Assembly (NCBI RefSeq): GCF_003293695.1
Contig: NZ_CP029556.1
Location: 196,001-260,000 of the forward strand
Reading direction: 5' to 3'
Origin: Lysobacter oculi
GTDB taxonomy: Bacteria; Pseudomonadota; Gammaproteobacteria; Xanthomonadales; Xanthomonadaceae
Length of the DNA stretch: 64,000 nucleotides
Shown: positions 7,525 through 18,695 of the stretch, piece after piece
Position numbering within the stretch: the stretch's first letter is position 1
Layout: each line of letters opens with the position of its first letter
The notes under the pieces: generated by a model
What the model was told of the DNA's origin: nothing
The model's database searches: none
Seen by the model: only the letters and a program-made list of their open reading frames with translations
Made by a program: the position numbers and the translations under genes

Positions 7525-9540
7525 ATGAGCACTGTCAACAATTCGGTCGTCGGAAAGGCCCGCGAAGCCGGCACCAATTTCTGGTTGACCCTTCTGGCCA
7601 TCGCGATCCTGGTGTTCGCCGCCAACACGGCGCTGTCGGTGTGGCGCGCCACGCGACTGGGCAACGCCAGCACGGCCGTCGCCGACCTGCAGGTGCTCTC
7701 GCAGCAGCTGGCCAGCCAGGCGCAGGAAGCCACGGGTGGCAACCTCGACGCGTTCAAGGCGTTCAAGGCGACCAAGGAGCAGATCGACAAGAACCTGGCG
7801 CTGGTCGATGAGACCTACGGCAGCGACATCTCCGTGTCCGCGCCGATCAGCGCAGCCAAGAAGACCTGGGCACCGCTTTCGCAGAACGCCGAGCAGATCA
7901 TCAAGTCCGAGGCCGCAGTCTCCGGTCTGGGCGGCAACGCCGACCGCTTCAACGCCGCGGTGCCGCAGCTGCAGGCGCAGCTGGACGAAATGGTGCGCGC
8001 GATGTCGGCCGCGGGCGCGCCGTCGACCCAGCAGTACATCGCCATGCGCGAATCGATCCTCGCCTCGCAGATGGCCCGCCGCATCGCCGAGATGCAGGCA
8101 GGCGGCCCGACCGCGCCGCTCGCCGGCCAGGGCCTGCGCCAGGACGCCACCGTGTTCGAGCAGGTGCTGAAGGACCTGCGTGACGGCGGCGCCAGCGCCC
8201 AGAAGGTCACCAATGCCACGGCCGTCGGCTCGCTGGGCAAGGCAACCGAGATCTGGACCGGCATGAAGAAGGACCTCGACGCCATCCTCGCCGGCAGCAC
8301 CAGCCTGTTCCAGGCGCAGGCCGCGTCGAGCAAGATCACCGGCGCCTCCGACGAGATGCTGGGCGACTCGCGCAAGCTGTTCAGTGCGTTCACCTCGGCC
8401 GGTTCGCTCAAGGACACCAGCCTGATCGGCAACATCTGGATCTCGATCATCTCGGGTCTGGTCGCGCTGGCCGCCATCCTCGGCCTGTTGTGGAGCCTGT
8501 TCCGCGCGCAGGCCAATCGCCGTGCATCGGTCGAAGAACTCAACAACCGCAACCAGGAGGCGATCATGCGCCTGCTGGACGAAATGGGTTCGCTCGCAGA
8601 AGGCGACCTGACGGTGAAGGCGACGGTGACCGAGGACATGACCGGCGCGATCGCCGACTCGATCAACTTCGCCATCGAGCAGCTCCGCAGCCTGGTGGGC
8701 ACGATCAACGACACTTCGGTGCAGGTCTCGTCCTCGGCGCAGGAAACGCAGGCGACCGCCATGCACCTAGCCGAAGCCGCCGAGCACCAGGCGACCGAAA
8801 TCGGCTCCGCCACCGACCGCATCAACGAAATCGCCGGCTCCATCCGCAACGTGTCGCACAACTCCGCGCAGTCCGCGGAAGTGGCGCAACGCTCGGTGGA
8901 AATCGCGACCAACGGTGCCGACGTGGTGCGCCAGACGATCCAGGGCATGGACAACATCCGTGACCAGATCCAGGAAACCTCGAAGCGAATCAAGCGCCTC
9001 GGCGAGTCGTCGCAGGAAATCGGTGCGATCGTGGAACTGATCAACGACATCTCGGAACAGACCAACATCCTCGCGCTGAACGCCTCGATCCAGGCGGCAT
9101 CGGCGGGCGAGGCGGGCCGCGGCTTCGCGGTGGTGGCCGACGAAGTGCAGCGACTCGCCGAACGCGCGTCCAACGCGACGAAGCGAATCGAAGGCCTGGT
9201 GTCGACCATTCAGTCCGATACCAACGAAGCGGTCAGCTCGATGGAAGAGACGACCACCGAAGTGGTGCAGGGTGCCCGCCTGGCCGAGGACGCCGGTACC
9301 GCGCTGGGCGAGATCGAACGCGTGTCGAACGACCTCGCCGACCTCATCCGCAACATCTCGAAGTCCGCCGAGCAGCAGTCCGACGCTGCATCGAACATCT
9401 CCGAGACGATGAACACGATCCAGTCGATTACCGCGCAGACCTCGCAGGGTGCGAACCAGACGGCGTCCTCGATCGGAAACCTGGCCCAGCTGGCGACCAA
9501 CCTGCGTCGTTCGGTCGCCGACTTCAAGCTGCCGGCCTGA
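7525..9540 (+). CDS. pilJ: PilJ, methyl-accepting receptor for the Pil-Chp system
   Basis: 671 residues. A membrane helix lies at about residues 14-36 and a second at about 300-323 (LIGNIWISIISGLVALAAIL). Between them is a periplasmic domain rich in Gln/Ala helices (PilJ-type sensing region). A HAMP region follows, then a long MCP signalling hairpin with the tip sequence 'EQTNILALNASIQAA' and 'GRGFAVVADEVQRLAERA'. In P. aeruginosa, PilJ senses pilus/surface state and controls ChpA. The predicted protein keeps the MCP core, while methylating and demethylating enzymes are missing or degenerate in this cluster. Confidence 0.95.
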   Translation: MSTVNNSVVGKAREAGTNFWLTLLAIAILVFAANTALSVWRATRLGNASTAVADLQVLSQQLASQAQEATGGNLDAFKAFKATKEQIDKNLALVDETYGSDISVSAPISAAKKTWAPLSQNAEQIIKSEAAVSGLGGNADRFNAAVPQLQAQLDEMVRAMSAAGAPSTQQYIAMRESILASQMARRIAEMQAGGPTAPLAGQGLRQDATVFEQVLKDLRDGGASAQKVTNATAVGSLGKATEIWTGMKKDLDAILAGSTSLFQAQAASSKITGASDEMLGDSRKLFSAFTSAGSLKDTSLIGNIWISIISGLVALAAILGLLWSLFRAQANRRASVEELNNRNQEAIMRLLDEMGSLAEGDLTVKATVTEDMTGAIADSINFAIEQLRSLVGTINDTSVQVSSSAQETQATAMHLAEAAEHQATEIGSATDRINEIAGSIRNVSHNSAQSAEVAQRSVEIATNGADVVRQTIQGMDNIRDQIQETSKRIKRLGESSQEIGAIVELINDISEQTNILALNASIQAASAGEAGRGFAVVADEVQRLAERASNATKRIEGLVSTIQSDTNEAVSSMEETTTEVVQGARLAEDAGTALGEIERVSNDLADLIRNISKSAEQQSDAASNISETMNTIQSITAQTSQGANQTASSIGNLAQLATNLRRSVADFKLPA

Positions 9541-9602
9541 GCCGCTAGGACCGCGATCGAGATGACAGTCGTCCGTTCCGCTTCGCCCGGGGGAAACCGG
9601 CC

Positions 9603-12600
9603 ATGAACGTGTTGCGCGAGGCGATCGAGCACGCGACGCTCGGCTGGATCAAGCCCGAGCTCGATGCCACCCTGAAGCAGGTGCAGCAGGAGATCGAGGC
9701 CTACGTCGACGACGGGGCCGATCCCGCGCGCATGCGGCTGGCCGCGGCGCTGCTGCACCAGGTGCAGGGCAGCCTGAAGATGATCGAGCTGTACGCCCCG
9801 GCGATGGTCGCGGGCGAGATGCAGGACGTGGCCAAGGCGATCGCCGATGGCGGCATCAGCCAGTCCGAGGAAGCCTGCGCGGCGCTGATGCGCGGCGCGG
9901 TGCAGCTGCCGGATTACCTGGAACGCCTGCAGGGCGGTCATCGCGACATCCCGATCGTGTTGATGCCGCTGCTCAACGAACTGCGCGCCAGCCACGGCAT
10001 GAAGCCGGTGAGCGAGGCGGCGCTGTTCAATCCTGATCTGGGCGGCGAAATGCCGGGCCTGCCGACCGAAGGCGATGCCGGCGACGGCGCCGACCATCTG
10101 GCCAATCTCGGCAACGAAATGTCCGCGTGGCACGACGGCAACGGTTTCGATGCCGGCCGCCTGCACCAGGCGCTGCAGGGCCTGTCGGCCACGCAGCCCT
10201 CGCCGGAAGCGCGCCGCCTGTTCTGGGTGGGCGCGGAAGTCGCCTCCGCCCTGCGCGATGGCGCCGTGGCCGACAGCGTCGCGCTGCGCGATGCGTTTGC
10301 CAGCGTCGAGCGCGAAGGCCGCCGCCTGTTCGATCAATCCGGAAGCGGTCCGCTGCCGGCTTCGTCGCTGCTCGAACCGACCCGTCAGCTGCTGTACCAG
10401 GTGTCCGGCCAGTCCGCCCAGCATCCCGCGCTGCAACGCCTGCGCGAGAGCTTCGGCCTGGATCGCCATGGCGCGCCGGGCGAGGATGAAGTCGCCCACG
10501 CGCATGCCAGCGTCAGCGGCCGCAACCGCGCGCTGCTCGACACCGTGTCCGCGGCGATCAAGGAAGACGTGCTGCGCGTCAAGGACGCGCTCGACCTGCA
10601 CCTGCGCACCGGTCGCCAGGATGCCGTGGCCCTGCAGCCGCAGGCCGAGGCGCTCGGCCGCGTGTCCGACACGCTCGGCATGCTCGGCCTGGGCATGGCC
10701 CGCGATGTGGTCGCCGAACAGCGCGACGTGCTGTCCAGCATCGCCGGCGGCCGCCGCCCGATGACCGAATCCGCGCTGCTCGATGTGGCGGGCGCACTTC
10801 TTTATGTCGATGCGTCGCTGGACGACCAGGTTGCCCGGCTCGGCGAGGAAGCCGCCGCGCGTCCGCGTGCCGACAACGCCAGCGGTGAGACCCTCGGTGC
10901 CGCCGAGGCGCAGCAGCTGCTGGAAGCGCTGACCCGCGAAGCCATCGCCAATTTCGGCGATGCCCGCCAGGGCTTCGTTGCATTCGTTGAAACCGGCTGG
11001 GACCACAGCCAGCTGCTCGACATCCCGCGCCTGCTCGACGAAGTGGGCGGCGCGCTGCGCATGCTCGAACTGCCGCAGGCCGCCGAATACCTGGTCGGCA
11101 TCCGCCGCTACACCCAGACCGAACTGCTGTCGCGCAAGCGCGTGCCCGGCGCCCAGCAGCTCGACACGCTGGCCGACGCGCTGTCGAGCATCGAGTACTA
11201 CCTCGAAGCCCTGCGCGACCAGCGCGGTGGCCGCGACGAGATCCTCGCGATCACCCGCCACAGCCTCGAGGCGCTGCGCTACTGGCCGCTGCCGGCCGAG
11301 AGCGAAGCCGCCGAGACACCGTTCCTCGACAAGGAGTTCGAGAACGCCTACCAGAAGCTGCTGGACGACGCGCAGGCCCTGCCGCCCGCGCATCCGCAGG
11401 CACCGGTGGCCGATGTCACCGCCGAACTGGCCGCCGAAAGCGATGCCGCCTCGCTGCATGCATCCGCGCCGGCCGTGGCCCAGGCCCCGGTTGCCTCGGG
11501 TCCGTTGCCGGTCGCCCAGGGCGGCTTCGACCTGGACAACGAGGAAATCGACGACGAGATCCGCGAAATCTTCCTCGAAGAGTTCGAAGAGGAAATCGGC
11601 AACCTCGACCAGCTGATCCCGGCGTGGGCCGCCGCCCCGGAGGAAGTGGAGCGCCTGCGCCCGATCCGCCGCGTATTCCACACCCTCAAGGGCAGTGGCC
11701 GGCTGGTCGGTGCCAAGCTGCTCGGCGAGTTCAGCTGGAAGGTCGAGAACATGCTGAACCGCGTGCTGGACGAGACCCGTCCGGCGACGCCTGCGGTGAT
11801 CGCGCTGGTGGGCCAGGCCCATGGCGTGCTGCCGGCGCTGCGTGGCGCCCTGATGGGCGTGCCCGCACCCGCGCTCGACCTGCCGGGCATGGAGGCCGTG
11901 GCCGACCGCCTGGCCGCCGGCGAGGAGGCGCTCTACACCGCGCCCGCCACCGCTGAAGCACCTGTGGAAGTGGTCGCGGACACCGTGGTCGAAGAAGTCC
12001 CGGCCGCCGTGGAGGCACCCGCCGCTGCGGATCGCGTCGCGGTCAATGTGGATGCGGTGCTGCTCGAAATCCTGGGCGTCGAAGTCGACGGCCACCTGCA
12101 GACCGTCCAGCGCTGGCTGGGCGACGATGCCGCGCGTGCCACCGTGCCCGACCGCGACCTGCTGCGCGCCGTGCACACCATGAACGGCGCGTTCGCGATG
12201 GCCGAAGTGTCGGAAATCACCGATGCGCTCGGCCCGGCGGAAGGCTGGATCAAGCGCCTGATCGCCGCCGAACAGCCGATGGATGCCAGCGGCGCCGACG
12301 CGCTCTCGCGCCTGGCCGACCAGATTCGCGCCACGGTCGCCGGCCTGCAGGACAGCCCGCAGATGGTGCCGATGCAGGCCGCCCTGGCCAGCGAATTCGA
12401 GGCGATGCGAGATGCGCTGCCCGAGTCCGCGACGCCGGTGCTGCTGCCGGTCGAGGATGTCGAGGCGGAGGCGGAAGCCGAACGTGTTGAAGCCGAGCGC
12501 GTCGAAGCCGAACGTGCCGAGGCCGAGCGCGTCGAAGCCGAACGTGCCGAGGCCGAGCGCGTCGAGGCCGAACGTGCCGAGGCCGAACGTGTCGAAGCCG

Positions 12601-15600
12601 AACGCATCGAAGCCGAGCGCGCCGAAGCCGAGCGCGCCGAAGCCGAGCGTGTCGAAGCCGAACGCGTCGAAGCCGAACGTGTCGAAGCCGAACGTGTCGA
12701 AGCCGAACGTGTCGAAGCCGAACGTGTCGAAGCCGAGCGTGTCGAAGCCGAGCGTGTCGAAGCCGAACGCGTCGAAGCCGAACGCGTCGAAGCCGAACGC
12801 ATCGCAGCCGAACGCATCGAAGCCGAACGCATCGAAGCCGAACGCATCGAAGCCGAACGCATCGAAGCCGAGCGCATCGCAGCCCAGGCCGCCGAGGAAG
12901 CGGAGTACGCGCGTCTGGAAGCCCAGTACGCCGAGGAATCCAGGCTGGCTGCCGAGTTCCAGCAGTCCGAAGCCGAACGCCTCGAAGCCGAACGCGTCGA
13001 AGCCGAGCGCGTCGAAGCCGAACGCGTCGAAGCCGAACGCGTCGAAGCCGAACGCGTCGAAGCCGAACGTGTCGAAGCCGAGCGCCTCGAAGCCGAACGC
13101 ATCGAAGCCGAACGCATCGAAGCCGAACGCATCGAAGCCGAGCGCATCGAAGCCGAGCGCACCGAAGCCGAGCGCACCGAAGCCGAACGTGCCGAAGCCG
13201 AACGCGTCGAAGCCGAACGCGTCGAAGCCGAACGCGTCGAAGCCGAACGCGTCGAAGCCGAGCGCGTCGAAGCCGAACGCTTGGCCGCCGAAGAAGCCGA
13301 ACAGCAGCGTCTCGAAGCCGAGTTGCTGGAAACCGAGCGTCGCGAACAGGAAGAGCGCGAACAGGCCGAAGCCGAGGCCGCCCGCGTGGCCGAAGCCGCC
13401 CGCGAAGCCGAAGTCCTGCGCCAGCGCGCCGCCGAGGAGGCCGAAGCCTTCCGCGTGGCCGAACTGCGCCGCATCGAACACGAGGACATGGTCCGGCTGG
13501 AAGCCGAGCGCCTCGCCGCCGAACAGGCGCGTCGCGAGCAGGTGGAACTGGAAACCGACGACGAGATCGGTCCGGCGCGTCCGCTGGAAATCGCCGGCCT
13601 CGACGAGGAACTGCTCGACATCTTCATCGAGGAAGGTGGCGACCTGCTCGACCACAGCGATGGCCTGTCCGCACGCCTGCGCGCGGATCCGTCCGATCGC
13701 GAGGCCCTGACCGCCATCCAGCGCGACCTGCACACCCTCAAGGGTGGCGCGCGCATGGCCGGCATCATGACCATGGGCGATCTCGGCCACGCGCTGGAAA
13801 GCCTGCTGGAGTCCGTGGCCGAAGGCCGCGTGGAGCTGGCCGGCGACGACATCCCGCTGCTCGAAAAGACCCTGGACCGCCTGCACGCCATGCTGGGTCG
13901 CGTCGGCCGCCGCCGCGCCATCCATCCCGCCGATGCACTGGTCAGCGCGCTCATGCAGCGTGCCCGTGGCGAAGAGATCCGTGTCACCGAAGTGCAGCCC
14001 GTCGAGGCCCCGCCGGCCATCGAGCTGGGCGAACTGTCCGCGCCGATCATGCTTCCGGAAGAGGAGCAAATGGAGCTCGGTGCCCGCGGCGGCCAGGAAA
14101 TGGTCCGCATCCGCGCCGATCTGCTGGACCGCCTGGTCAACTACGCGGGCGAGGTGGCGATCTACCGCTCCCGCCTGGAGCAGCAGCTTGGTGCATTCCG
14201 TGGCGCCATGTCGGAAATGGAGCAGACCAACGCGCGTCTGCGCGACCAGCTGCGCCGCCTCGACATCGAAACCGAAGCGCAGATCATCGCGCGCTACCAG
14301 CGCGAGCAGGAGTCGGTGGACCCGACGTTCGATCCGCTCGAACTCGACCGCTTCTCCACGCTGCAGCAGCTCTCGCGTGCGCTCGGCGAGTCGGCCAACG
14401 ACTTGACCAGCTTGCAGGGCTCGCTGGACGACCTGACCCGCCAGTACGAAACCCTGCTGCTGCAGCAGTCGCGCGTATCCACGGAACTGCAGGAAGGCCT
14501 CATGCGGACGCGCATGGTGCCGCTGGAAACCGTGCTGCCGCGCCTGCGCCGCGTGGTGCGCCAGGCTTCGGGCGATGCCCGCAAGTCCGCGCAGTTCATG
14601 CTGGAAGGCGCGCACGGCGAACTCGACCGCAACGTGCTCGACCGCATGCTCGGCCCGCTGGAGCATCTGCTCCGCAACGCGGTCGCGCATGGCATCGAAG
14701 CGCCCGACGTGCGTGCGCATGCCGGCAAGTCGAACACCGGCGAGATCCGCCTCAACGTGCGCCAGGAAGGTTCGGAAGTCGTGCTGGAAGTGTCGGATGA
14801 CGGCGCCGGCCTCGACCGCGAGGCGATCCGTCGCCGCGCCGAGGAACGTGGCCTGATCAATGCCGACACGGTGCTGACCGAAGGCCAGATCGACAACCTG
14901 ATCCTCGAGTCCGGTTTCAGCACCACGAGCGAAGTCAGCCAGCTGGCCGGCCGCGGCGTCGGCATGGACGTGGTCTACAACGAAGTCCGGCAGATCGGCG
15001 GCAGCCTGGAGATCGCCTCGACCAAGGGCCAGGGCAGCCGCTTCACGATGCACTTGCCGCAGACGCTGGCGGTGACGCAGGCGGTCTTCGTGCGCATCGG
15101 CGAAAGCATCTTCGCGGTGCCGGTGGCATCGGTGCGCGGTGTCTCGCGTATCGACCGCGACAGTTACAACGCCGGCGGCAGCACGCACCGTTATGGCGGC
15201 GAGGACTACATCACCCACGATCTCGGCCAGCTGCTCGGCCACGCGCCGGTCAAGGCCGAAGGCCAGTTGCAGGTGCCCGTGCTGCTGGTGCGTTCGGGTG
15301 AACTGCGCGTTGCGGTCGGCGTGGACCAGATCCTCGGCAACCGCGAAATCGTGGTCAAGCCGACCGGCCCGCAGATCGCCTCGGTGCCCGGCATCTTCGG
15401 CGCGACCGTCATGGGTGACGGCCAGGTCCGCATCATCCTCGACATCGCACCGCTGGCCCGTCGCTTCGCCAGCCTGCCGCAGGTCGCCGAACCCGAGCAG
15501 CCGCAGGCGGTCGTGCCGGCGAGCGCGATGCCGCTGGTCATGGTGGTGGACGACTCCATCACCATGCGCAAGGTCACCGGCCGTGTGCTGGGCCGCCAGG

Positions 15601-15908
15601 GCTTCGAGGTCATCACCGCGAAGGACGGCATCGATGCGCTGGAGCAGATGGAAGAGCGCGTGCCGGACCTGATGCTGCTCGACATCGAAATGCCGCGCAT
15701 GGACGGCTACGAGCTCGCCACCGAAATGAAGCGGAGTGCGCGCCTGCGCCAGATCCCGATCGTCATGATCACCTCACGTACCGGCGACAAGCATCGCCAG
15801 CGCGCGTTCGACCTGGGCGTCAACCGCTACCTCGGCAAGCCGTACCAGGAAGCCGAACTGCTGCGCAACGTGAACGAACTGCTGGGCCAGCGTCGTGAGC
15901 ACGGCTGA
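9603..15908 (+). CDS. chpA: ChpA/PilL, hybrid CheA-type histidine kinase with multiple HPt domains
   Basis: 2101 residues. Order: an N-terminal HPt-like helical domain; a degenerate HPt-like region; HPt with His693 (FHTLKG); HPt-like with His858 (VHTMNG); a long Glu/Arg pentapeptide tract (about residues 960-1230); HPt with His1377 (LHTLKGG); CheA dimerisation helices; catalytic domain with N-box '[11 protein letters not shown]' (about 1690), G1 'DDGAGLD' and G2 'GRGVGMDVV'; a CheW-like regulatory domain; and a C-terminal receiver with Asp2027 (LLDIEMP) and the 'LGKPY' lysine. It phosphorylates PilG/PilH to control twitching. P. aeruginosa ChpA is larger (about 2470 residues) and has more phosphotransfer domains. 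The stop overlaps the next gene by 14 bases. Confidence 0.96.
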   Translation: MNVLREAIEHATLGWIKPELDATLKQVQQEIEAYVDDGADPARMRLAAALLHQVQGSLKMIELYAPAMVAGEMQDVAKAIADGGISQSEEACAALMRGAVQLPDYLERLQGGHRDIPIVLMPLLNELRASHGMKPVSEAALFNPDLGGEMPGLPTEGDAGDGADHLANLGNEMSAWHDGNGFDAGRLHQALQGLSATQPSPEARRLFWVGAEVASALRDGAVADSVALRDAFASVEREGRRLFDQSGSGPLPASSLLEPTRQLLYQVSGQSAQHPALQRLRESFGLDRHGAPGEDEVAHAHASVSGRNRALLDTVSAAIKEDVLRVKDALDLHLRTGRQDAVALQPQAEALGRVSDTLGMLGLGMARDVVAEQRDVLSSIAGGRRPMTESALLDVAGALLYVDASLDDQVARLGEEAAARPRADNASGETLGAAEAQQLLEALTREAIANFGDARQGFVAFVETGWDHSQLLDIPRLLDEVGGALRMLELPQAAEYLVGIRRYTQTELLSRKRVPGAQQLDTLADALSSIEYYLEALRDQRGGRDEILAITRHSLEALRYWPLPAESEAAETPFLDKEFENAYQKLLDDAQALPPAHPQAPVADVTAELAAESDAASLHASAPAVAQAPVASGPLPVAQGGFDLDNEEIDDEIREIFLEEFEEEIGNLDQLIPAWAAAPEEVERLRPIRRVFHTLKGSGRLVGAKLLGEFSWKVENMLNRVLDETRPATPAVIALVGQAHGVLPALRGALMGVPAPALDLPGMEAVADRLAAGEEALYTAPATAEAPVEVVADTVVEEVPAAVEAPAAADRVAVNVDAVLLEILGVEVDGHLQTVQRWLGDDAARATVPDRDLLRAVHTMNGAFAMAEVSEITDALGPAEGWIKRLIAAEQPMDASGADALSRLADQIRATVAGLQDSPQMVPMQAALASEFEAMRDALPESATPVLLPVEDVEAEAEAERVEAERVEAERAEAERVEAERAEAERVEAERAEAERVEAERIEAERAEAERAEAERVEAERVEAERVEAERVEAERVEAERVEAERVEAERVEAERVEAERVEAERIAAERIEAERIEAERIEAERIEAERIAAQAAEEAEYARLEAQYAEESRLAAEFQQSEAERLEAERVEAERVEAERVEAERVEAERVEAERVEAERLEAERIEAERIEAERIEAERIEAERTEAERTEAERAEAERVEAERVEAERVEAERVEAERVEAERLAAEEAEQQRLEAELLETERREQEEREQAEAEAARVAEAAREAEVLRQRAAEEAEAFRVAELRRIEHEDMVRLEAERLAAEQARREQVELETDDEIGPARPLEIAGLDEELLDIFIEEGGDLLDHSDGLSARLRADPSDREALTAIQRDLHTLKGGARMAGIMTMGDLGHALESLLESVAEGRVELAGDDIPLLEKTLDRLHAMLGRVGRRRAIHPADALVSALMQRARGEEIRVTEVQPVEAPPAIELGELSAPIMLPEEEQMELGARGGQEMVRIRADLLDRLVNYAGEVAIYRSRLEQQLGAFRGAMSEMEQTNARLRDQLRRLDIETEAQIIARYQREQESVDPTFDPLELDRFSTLQQLSRALGESANDLTSLQGSLDDLTRQYETLLLQQSRVSTELQEGLMRTRMVPLETVLPRLRRVVRQASGDARKSAQFMLEGAHGELDRNVLDRMLGPLEHLLRNAVAHGIEAPDVRAHAGKSNTGEIRLNVRQEGSEVVLEVSDDGAGLDREAIRRRAEERGLINADTVLTEGQIDNLILESGFSTTSEVSQLAGRGVGMDVVYNEVRQIGGSLEIASTKGQGSRFTMHLPQTLAVTQAVFVRIGESIFAVPVASVRGVSRIDRDSYNAGGSTHRYGGEDYITHDLGQLLGHAPVKAEGQLQVPVLLVRSGELRVAVGVDQILGNREIVVKPTGPQIASVPGIFGATVMGDGQVRIILDIAPLARRFASLPQVAEPEQPQAVVPASAMPLVMVVDDSITMRKVTGRVLGRQGFEVITAKDGIDALEQMEERVPDLMLLDIEMPRMDGYELATEMKRSARLRQIPIVMITSRTGDKHRQRAFDLGVNRYLGKPYQEAELLRNVNELLGQRREHG
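12480..13290 (+). repeat. 15-bp in-frame tandem repeat encoding (Glu-Ala-Glu-Arg-Val)n inside chpA
   Basis: Two blocks of near-identical 15-base units (consensus gaagccgaacgcgtc, with gtc/atc/gcc variation). The first runs about 12480-12885 (roughly 27 units) and the second about 12967-13290 (roughly 21 units). They are separated by a non-repetitive acidic segment ([18 protein letters not shown]). Because the unit is 15 bases, 4 units fill each 60-base stretch exactly. The repeat keeps all frames open, which produces very long artefactual antisense reading frames. Copy number is likely to vary between strains by slippage or recombination without breaking the frame. Confidence 0.95.
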
Positions 15909-17493
15909 CGCCCGCGCGGTCTTGCTGGCGCGTCCCGGCGAAGCCCGGGACCGCCTGCGCACGGCGCTGGAGCAGGCCGGCATCGACGTGGTGCTGGAAG
16001 CCGATCCGCTGGCGGCCGGCCCCGACGAAATCGCCGCCACCGGCGCATGCAACCTGGTGATCGCGGTGGATGCGGAAGTCGAGGACGCGCTGGAGCGTTT
16101 CGACCCGCTGCTGGCCGACCCGCGCTACCGCATCCTGTTCGAGGAAGCGGGCGTGGTGAACGCACGCGATGGCTGGGATGTGGCGCGCTGGTCGCGGCAT
16201 CTCGGCGCGAAATTGCTCGGCCATGGCGATGTGCTGCCGTCCGGCCACGAAGGTGATGGCGATGTCGCCGACGCCGATGGTTTGGATGAAGCGGCCGCTG
16301 CCGATGCCGGCGTGTTCGATGGCGTTGCGCCGGACGAATCCATCGTGGAGGGCACGACGCTTCCCCTCTCGACGGAATACACCGAAAGCGCATCGGACAT
16401 GGATCTGGATGATGTCGCGCTGGGCGGCTCGTCGGCCTTCGCGTCGATCGATGCGCCGGACTGGTCGCTGGATGTCGACGCCGGTGAAACCGGCGAGGCC
16501 GTGTCCGATGCCGCCGACGCGGCACTGCCGGAACCGCCCACCGATGCCGCGATGGACTGGACCCGTTTCCAGGACTTCGATGCGGTGAGCGACTTGCCCG
16601 CCGCCAATGCGCCGCAGGCGACCGAAGCCGATTACCGCGCCGCACTCGCGCCGCTGGAAGAAAGCGGCCTCGACCACGACGCCGCCTACGAGCAGATCCA
16701 TGAGGAAGCGGCGCAGTTCGACCGCGCCGCCCCCACCGATCGCTGGCAGGACTTCGAGCGCCCGACGGCCGAAGACGAAGCCGAGCCCGCGAAGGTCGCC
16801 CCCGAAGCGCCGGTGGCGCCGTCGGACTGGAGCCTGAGCGACGAGCCGCTCAGCATCGCCACCGAGACCGCGCCGGCCAGCGAAGACATCAGCCCTTTCA
16901 ACGCACGCATCGCCAACTTCGCGCTGGTCGAAGAGCATGTGCCGGGGGAGGGCGCCATCGTCCTCGTCGGCGGCATCGGCGGCCCCGATCCGCTGCGCCA
17001 GATCCTGCAGCAGCTCAAGCCAGGCCTCGGCGTGCCGGTGCTGGTCCAGCAGTGGCTGGATGGCGGGCAGTACGACCGTCTGGTCCGCCAGATGGATCGC
17101 GCCACCGATCTGCCGGTGCAACTCGCCACGCCGGGCGAGGCACTCAAGCCTGCGCACGTCTACATCGTGCCGGTCGCGGTCGGACTTGATCGCGATGCGA
17201 ATGGCGAAATGATGTTCACCGAGGCCGAGACGCGCGGGTTCGCCGACCTGCTGTCGGCATTGCCGGCGGCGTCGAGCGGCGTGTTCCTGCTCTCCGGTTC
17301 CGGCGAGGAATTCGTCGAGCCGGTGCTGCGCTTCCAGCAGTCGGGCGGGCGCATCTACGCCCAGGCCGCTGAGGGGTGCTACGACCACGCGGTGCCCGCG
17401 CTCCTGATCAGCCGTGGCGCCGAAGCGCAGCTTCCGTCCGTGCTCGCCTCCCAACTCGCTGCCCGATGGCAGCAGCAGGATTCCGAAGAATGA
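15895..17493 (+). CDS. ChpB-like protein with a degenerate CheB methylesterase domain
   Basis: 532 residues. The N-terminus (about 1-115) looks like a degenerate receiver. Residues about 120-340 are an acidic, Asp/Ala-rich linker. Residues about 350-525 align by eye with the CheB methylesterase domain: '[16 protein letters not shown]', '[13 protein letters not shown]', 'YIVPVA' and '[12 protein letters not shown]'. The catalytic Ser (GASTGG in CheB) is Gly360, the His of 'QHM' is Gln386, and the Asp of 'MGxDG' is Glu472, so it should be inactive as an esterase. It begins inside the end of chpA and overlaps the next gene by 4 bases. Its place in the cluster corresponds to ChpB of P. aeruginosa. 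A scaffold or regulatory role is inference. Confidence 0.72.
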   Translation: MSTADARAVLLARPGEARDRLRTALEQAGIDVVLEADPLAAGPDEIAATGACNLVIAVDAEVEDALERFDPLLADPRYRILFEEAGVVNARDGWDVARWSRHLGAKLLGHGDVLPSGHEGDGDVADADGLDEAAAADAGVFDGVAPDESIVEGTTLPLSTEYTESASDMDLDDVALGGSSAFASIDAPDWSLDVDAGETGEAVSDAADAALPEPPTDAAMDWTRFQDFDAVSDLPAANAPQATEADYRAALAPLEESGLDHDAAYEQIHEEAAQFDRAAPTDRWQDFERPTAEDEAEPAKVAPEAPVAPSDWSLSDEPLSIATETAPASEDISPFNARIANFALVEEHVPGEGAIVLVGGIGGPDPLRQILQQLKPGLGVPVLVQQWLDGGQYDRLVRQMDRATDLPVQLATPGEALKPAHVYIVPVAVGLDRDANGEMMFTEAETRGFADLLSALPAASSGVFLLSGSGEEFVEPVLRFQQSGGRIYAQAAEGCYDHAVPALLISRGAEAQLPSVLASQLAARWQQQDSEE

Positions 17494-17954
17494 GCGACAC
17501 CCAAGCCGACCTGCGCGGCGTGCTGATCCAGGTGACTGGCGGCCGCCTGCTGCTGCCCAACGCCTGCATCGCCGAAATCCTGTCGGTGGCCGACCCGGAG
17601 CCGATCGAAGGCGCGCCGGAATGGCTGCGCGGGCGCATCCGCTGGCGTGGCTGGCAGGTGCCGCTGGTGGCGTATTCCACGCTGGCCGGTCTCGGGCAGC
17701 ATGACCCGGCGCTGCGCGGCCAGCGCGTGCTGGTGCTGAAGGCGCTGGCGGGCGATCCGCGCATGCCGTACTTCGCGGTGCTGACCCAGGGCTTCCCGCG
17801 CCTGGTGACGATTTCCGACAGCAGCCTGGTCGAGGATCCGGAAGCGCCGCTCGGCGAAGCCGTTGCCTCGGCCGTGCGTTTCCAGGACGAGGAAGCGCTG
17901 GTGCCGGACATGGACGACATCGAACGCCGCCTGCAGGCCGCGCTCGCGGCCTGA
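17490..17954 (+). CDS. CheW-like protein, ChpC-type
   Basis: 154 residues from the ATG at 17490, which overlaps the upstream stop (ATGA). It is a CheW-type domain: 'GVLIQVTGGRLLLPNACIAE', 'WLRGRIRWRGWQVPLVAY' and 'RVLVLKAL'. It ends with a short acidic helix. In P. aeruginosa ChpC is a second CheW homologue at the 3' end of the Pil-Chp cluster and may link other receptors to ChpA. It is the last gene of the operon; the minus-strand rsmE stop lies 3 bases on. Confidence 0.82.
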   Translation: MSDTQADLRGVLIQVTGGRLLLPNACIAEILSVADPEPIEGAPEWLRGRIRWRGWQVPLVAYSTLAGLGQHDPALRGQRVLVLKALAGDPRMPYFAVLTQGFPRLVTISDSSLVEDPEAPLGEAVASAVRFQDEEALVPDMDDIERRLQAALAA

Positions 17955-17957
17955 GTT

Positions 17958-18695
17958 CTAGCGCAGGTCGCCCAGCCGCATCTGCAGGGCCGCGATGGCG
18001 GCCAGGCCGGCGGTTTCCGTGCGCAGGATGCGCGGCCCGAGTCGCAGGCCATCGAAGCCGGCATCGCCCAATATCTGCAGATCACGCGGCGCCCAGCCGC
18101 CTTCGGGCCCGACTGCGATCGCCACGGCTGCATCGGCTGGCGGTTCAAGCGCCTCGATGCCATGCGCCGCCAGCGGAGACAGGAACAGCCGCAGCGGTGC
18201 GAGAGACGCGAGTTCTATCGCCTTCGCCAGCGGCAGCGGTGGCACGACTTCAGGCACTGTGGCACGCCCGCATTGCTCGCAAGCCGAGGCCACCACGCCG
18301 CGCCAGTGCGCCAGCCGTTTCTCGGCACGGGCGCCTTCCAGCTTCACTTCGCTGCGTTCGCTGTGCACCGGCACGATGCGCGCCACGCCGAGCTCGGTGG
18401 CCTTCTGCAGGATCAGGTCCATCTTCTCGCCACGCGCGATGCCCTGCAGCAGGGTGATCGCCAGCGGGGATTCGTTATCGACGGGTGTCGCCGACAGCAC
18501 CTCCACTTCCACGCCGCGCTTGCCGATGCCGCGGATGCGGGCGTCGTAATCGCGGCCGTCGCCGTTGAACAACGCGCAGGCATCGCCCTCGCGCAGGCGC
18601 AGCACGCGCACCAGGTGGCCGCCGGCGTGTTCGGACAGCGTCACCACCAGGCCTTCGCCCAGCGGCGCATCGACATGGACTCGGGTCAGACGCAT
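17958..18695 (-). CDS. rsmE: RsmE, 16S rRNA (m3U1498) methyltransferase
   Basis: 245 residues from the ATG at 18695 (MRLTRVHVD). The SPOUT fold is indicated by 'LLQGIARGEKMDLILQKATELG' (in parts), 'VHSERSEVKLEG', 'VGPEGGW' and the C-terminal knot 'LGPRILRTETAGLAAIAAL'. RsmE methylates U1498 of 16S rRNA in the 30S subunit using SAM. Its start lies within the 3' end of bioA (10-base overlap). A longer reading frame upstream in the same frame is only bioA sequence read out of frame. Confidence 0.96.
   Translation of the reverse strand: MRLTRVHVDAPLGEGLVVTLSEHAGGHLVRVLRLREGDACALFNGDGRDYDARIRGIGKRGVEVEVLSATPVDNESPLAITLLQGIARGEKMDLILQKATELGVARIVPVHSERSEVKLEGARAEKRLAHWRGVVASACEQCGRATVPEVVPPLPLAKAIELASLAPLRLFLSPLAAHGIEALEPPADAAVAIAVGPEGGWAPRDLQILGDAGFDGLRLGPRILRTETAGLAAIAALQMRLGDLR

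Noticed and set aside
9210..15242. Very long minus-strand open frame opposite chpA (about 2000 codons, rich in [15 protein letters not shown] repeats)
   Set aside because: It is the antisense shadow of the 15-bp repeat and high-GC codon use of chpA; no ribosome-binding site, domain or independent start.
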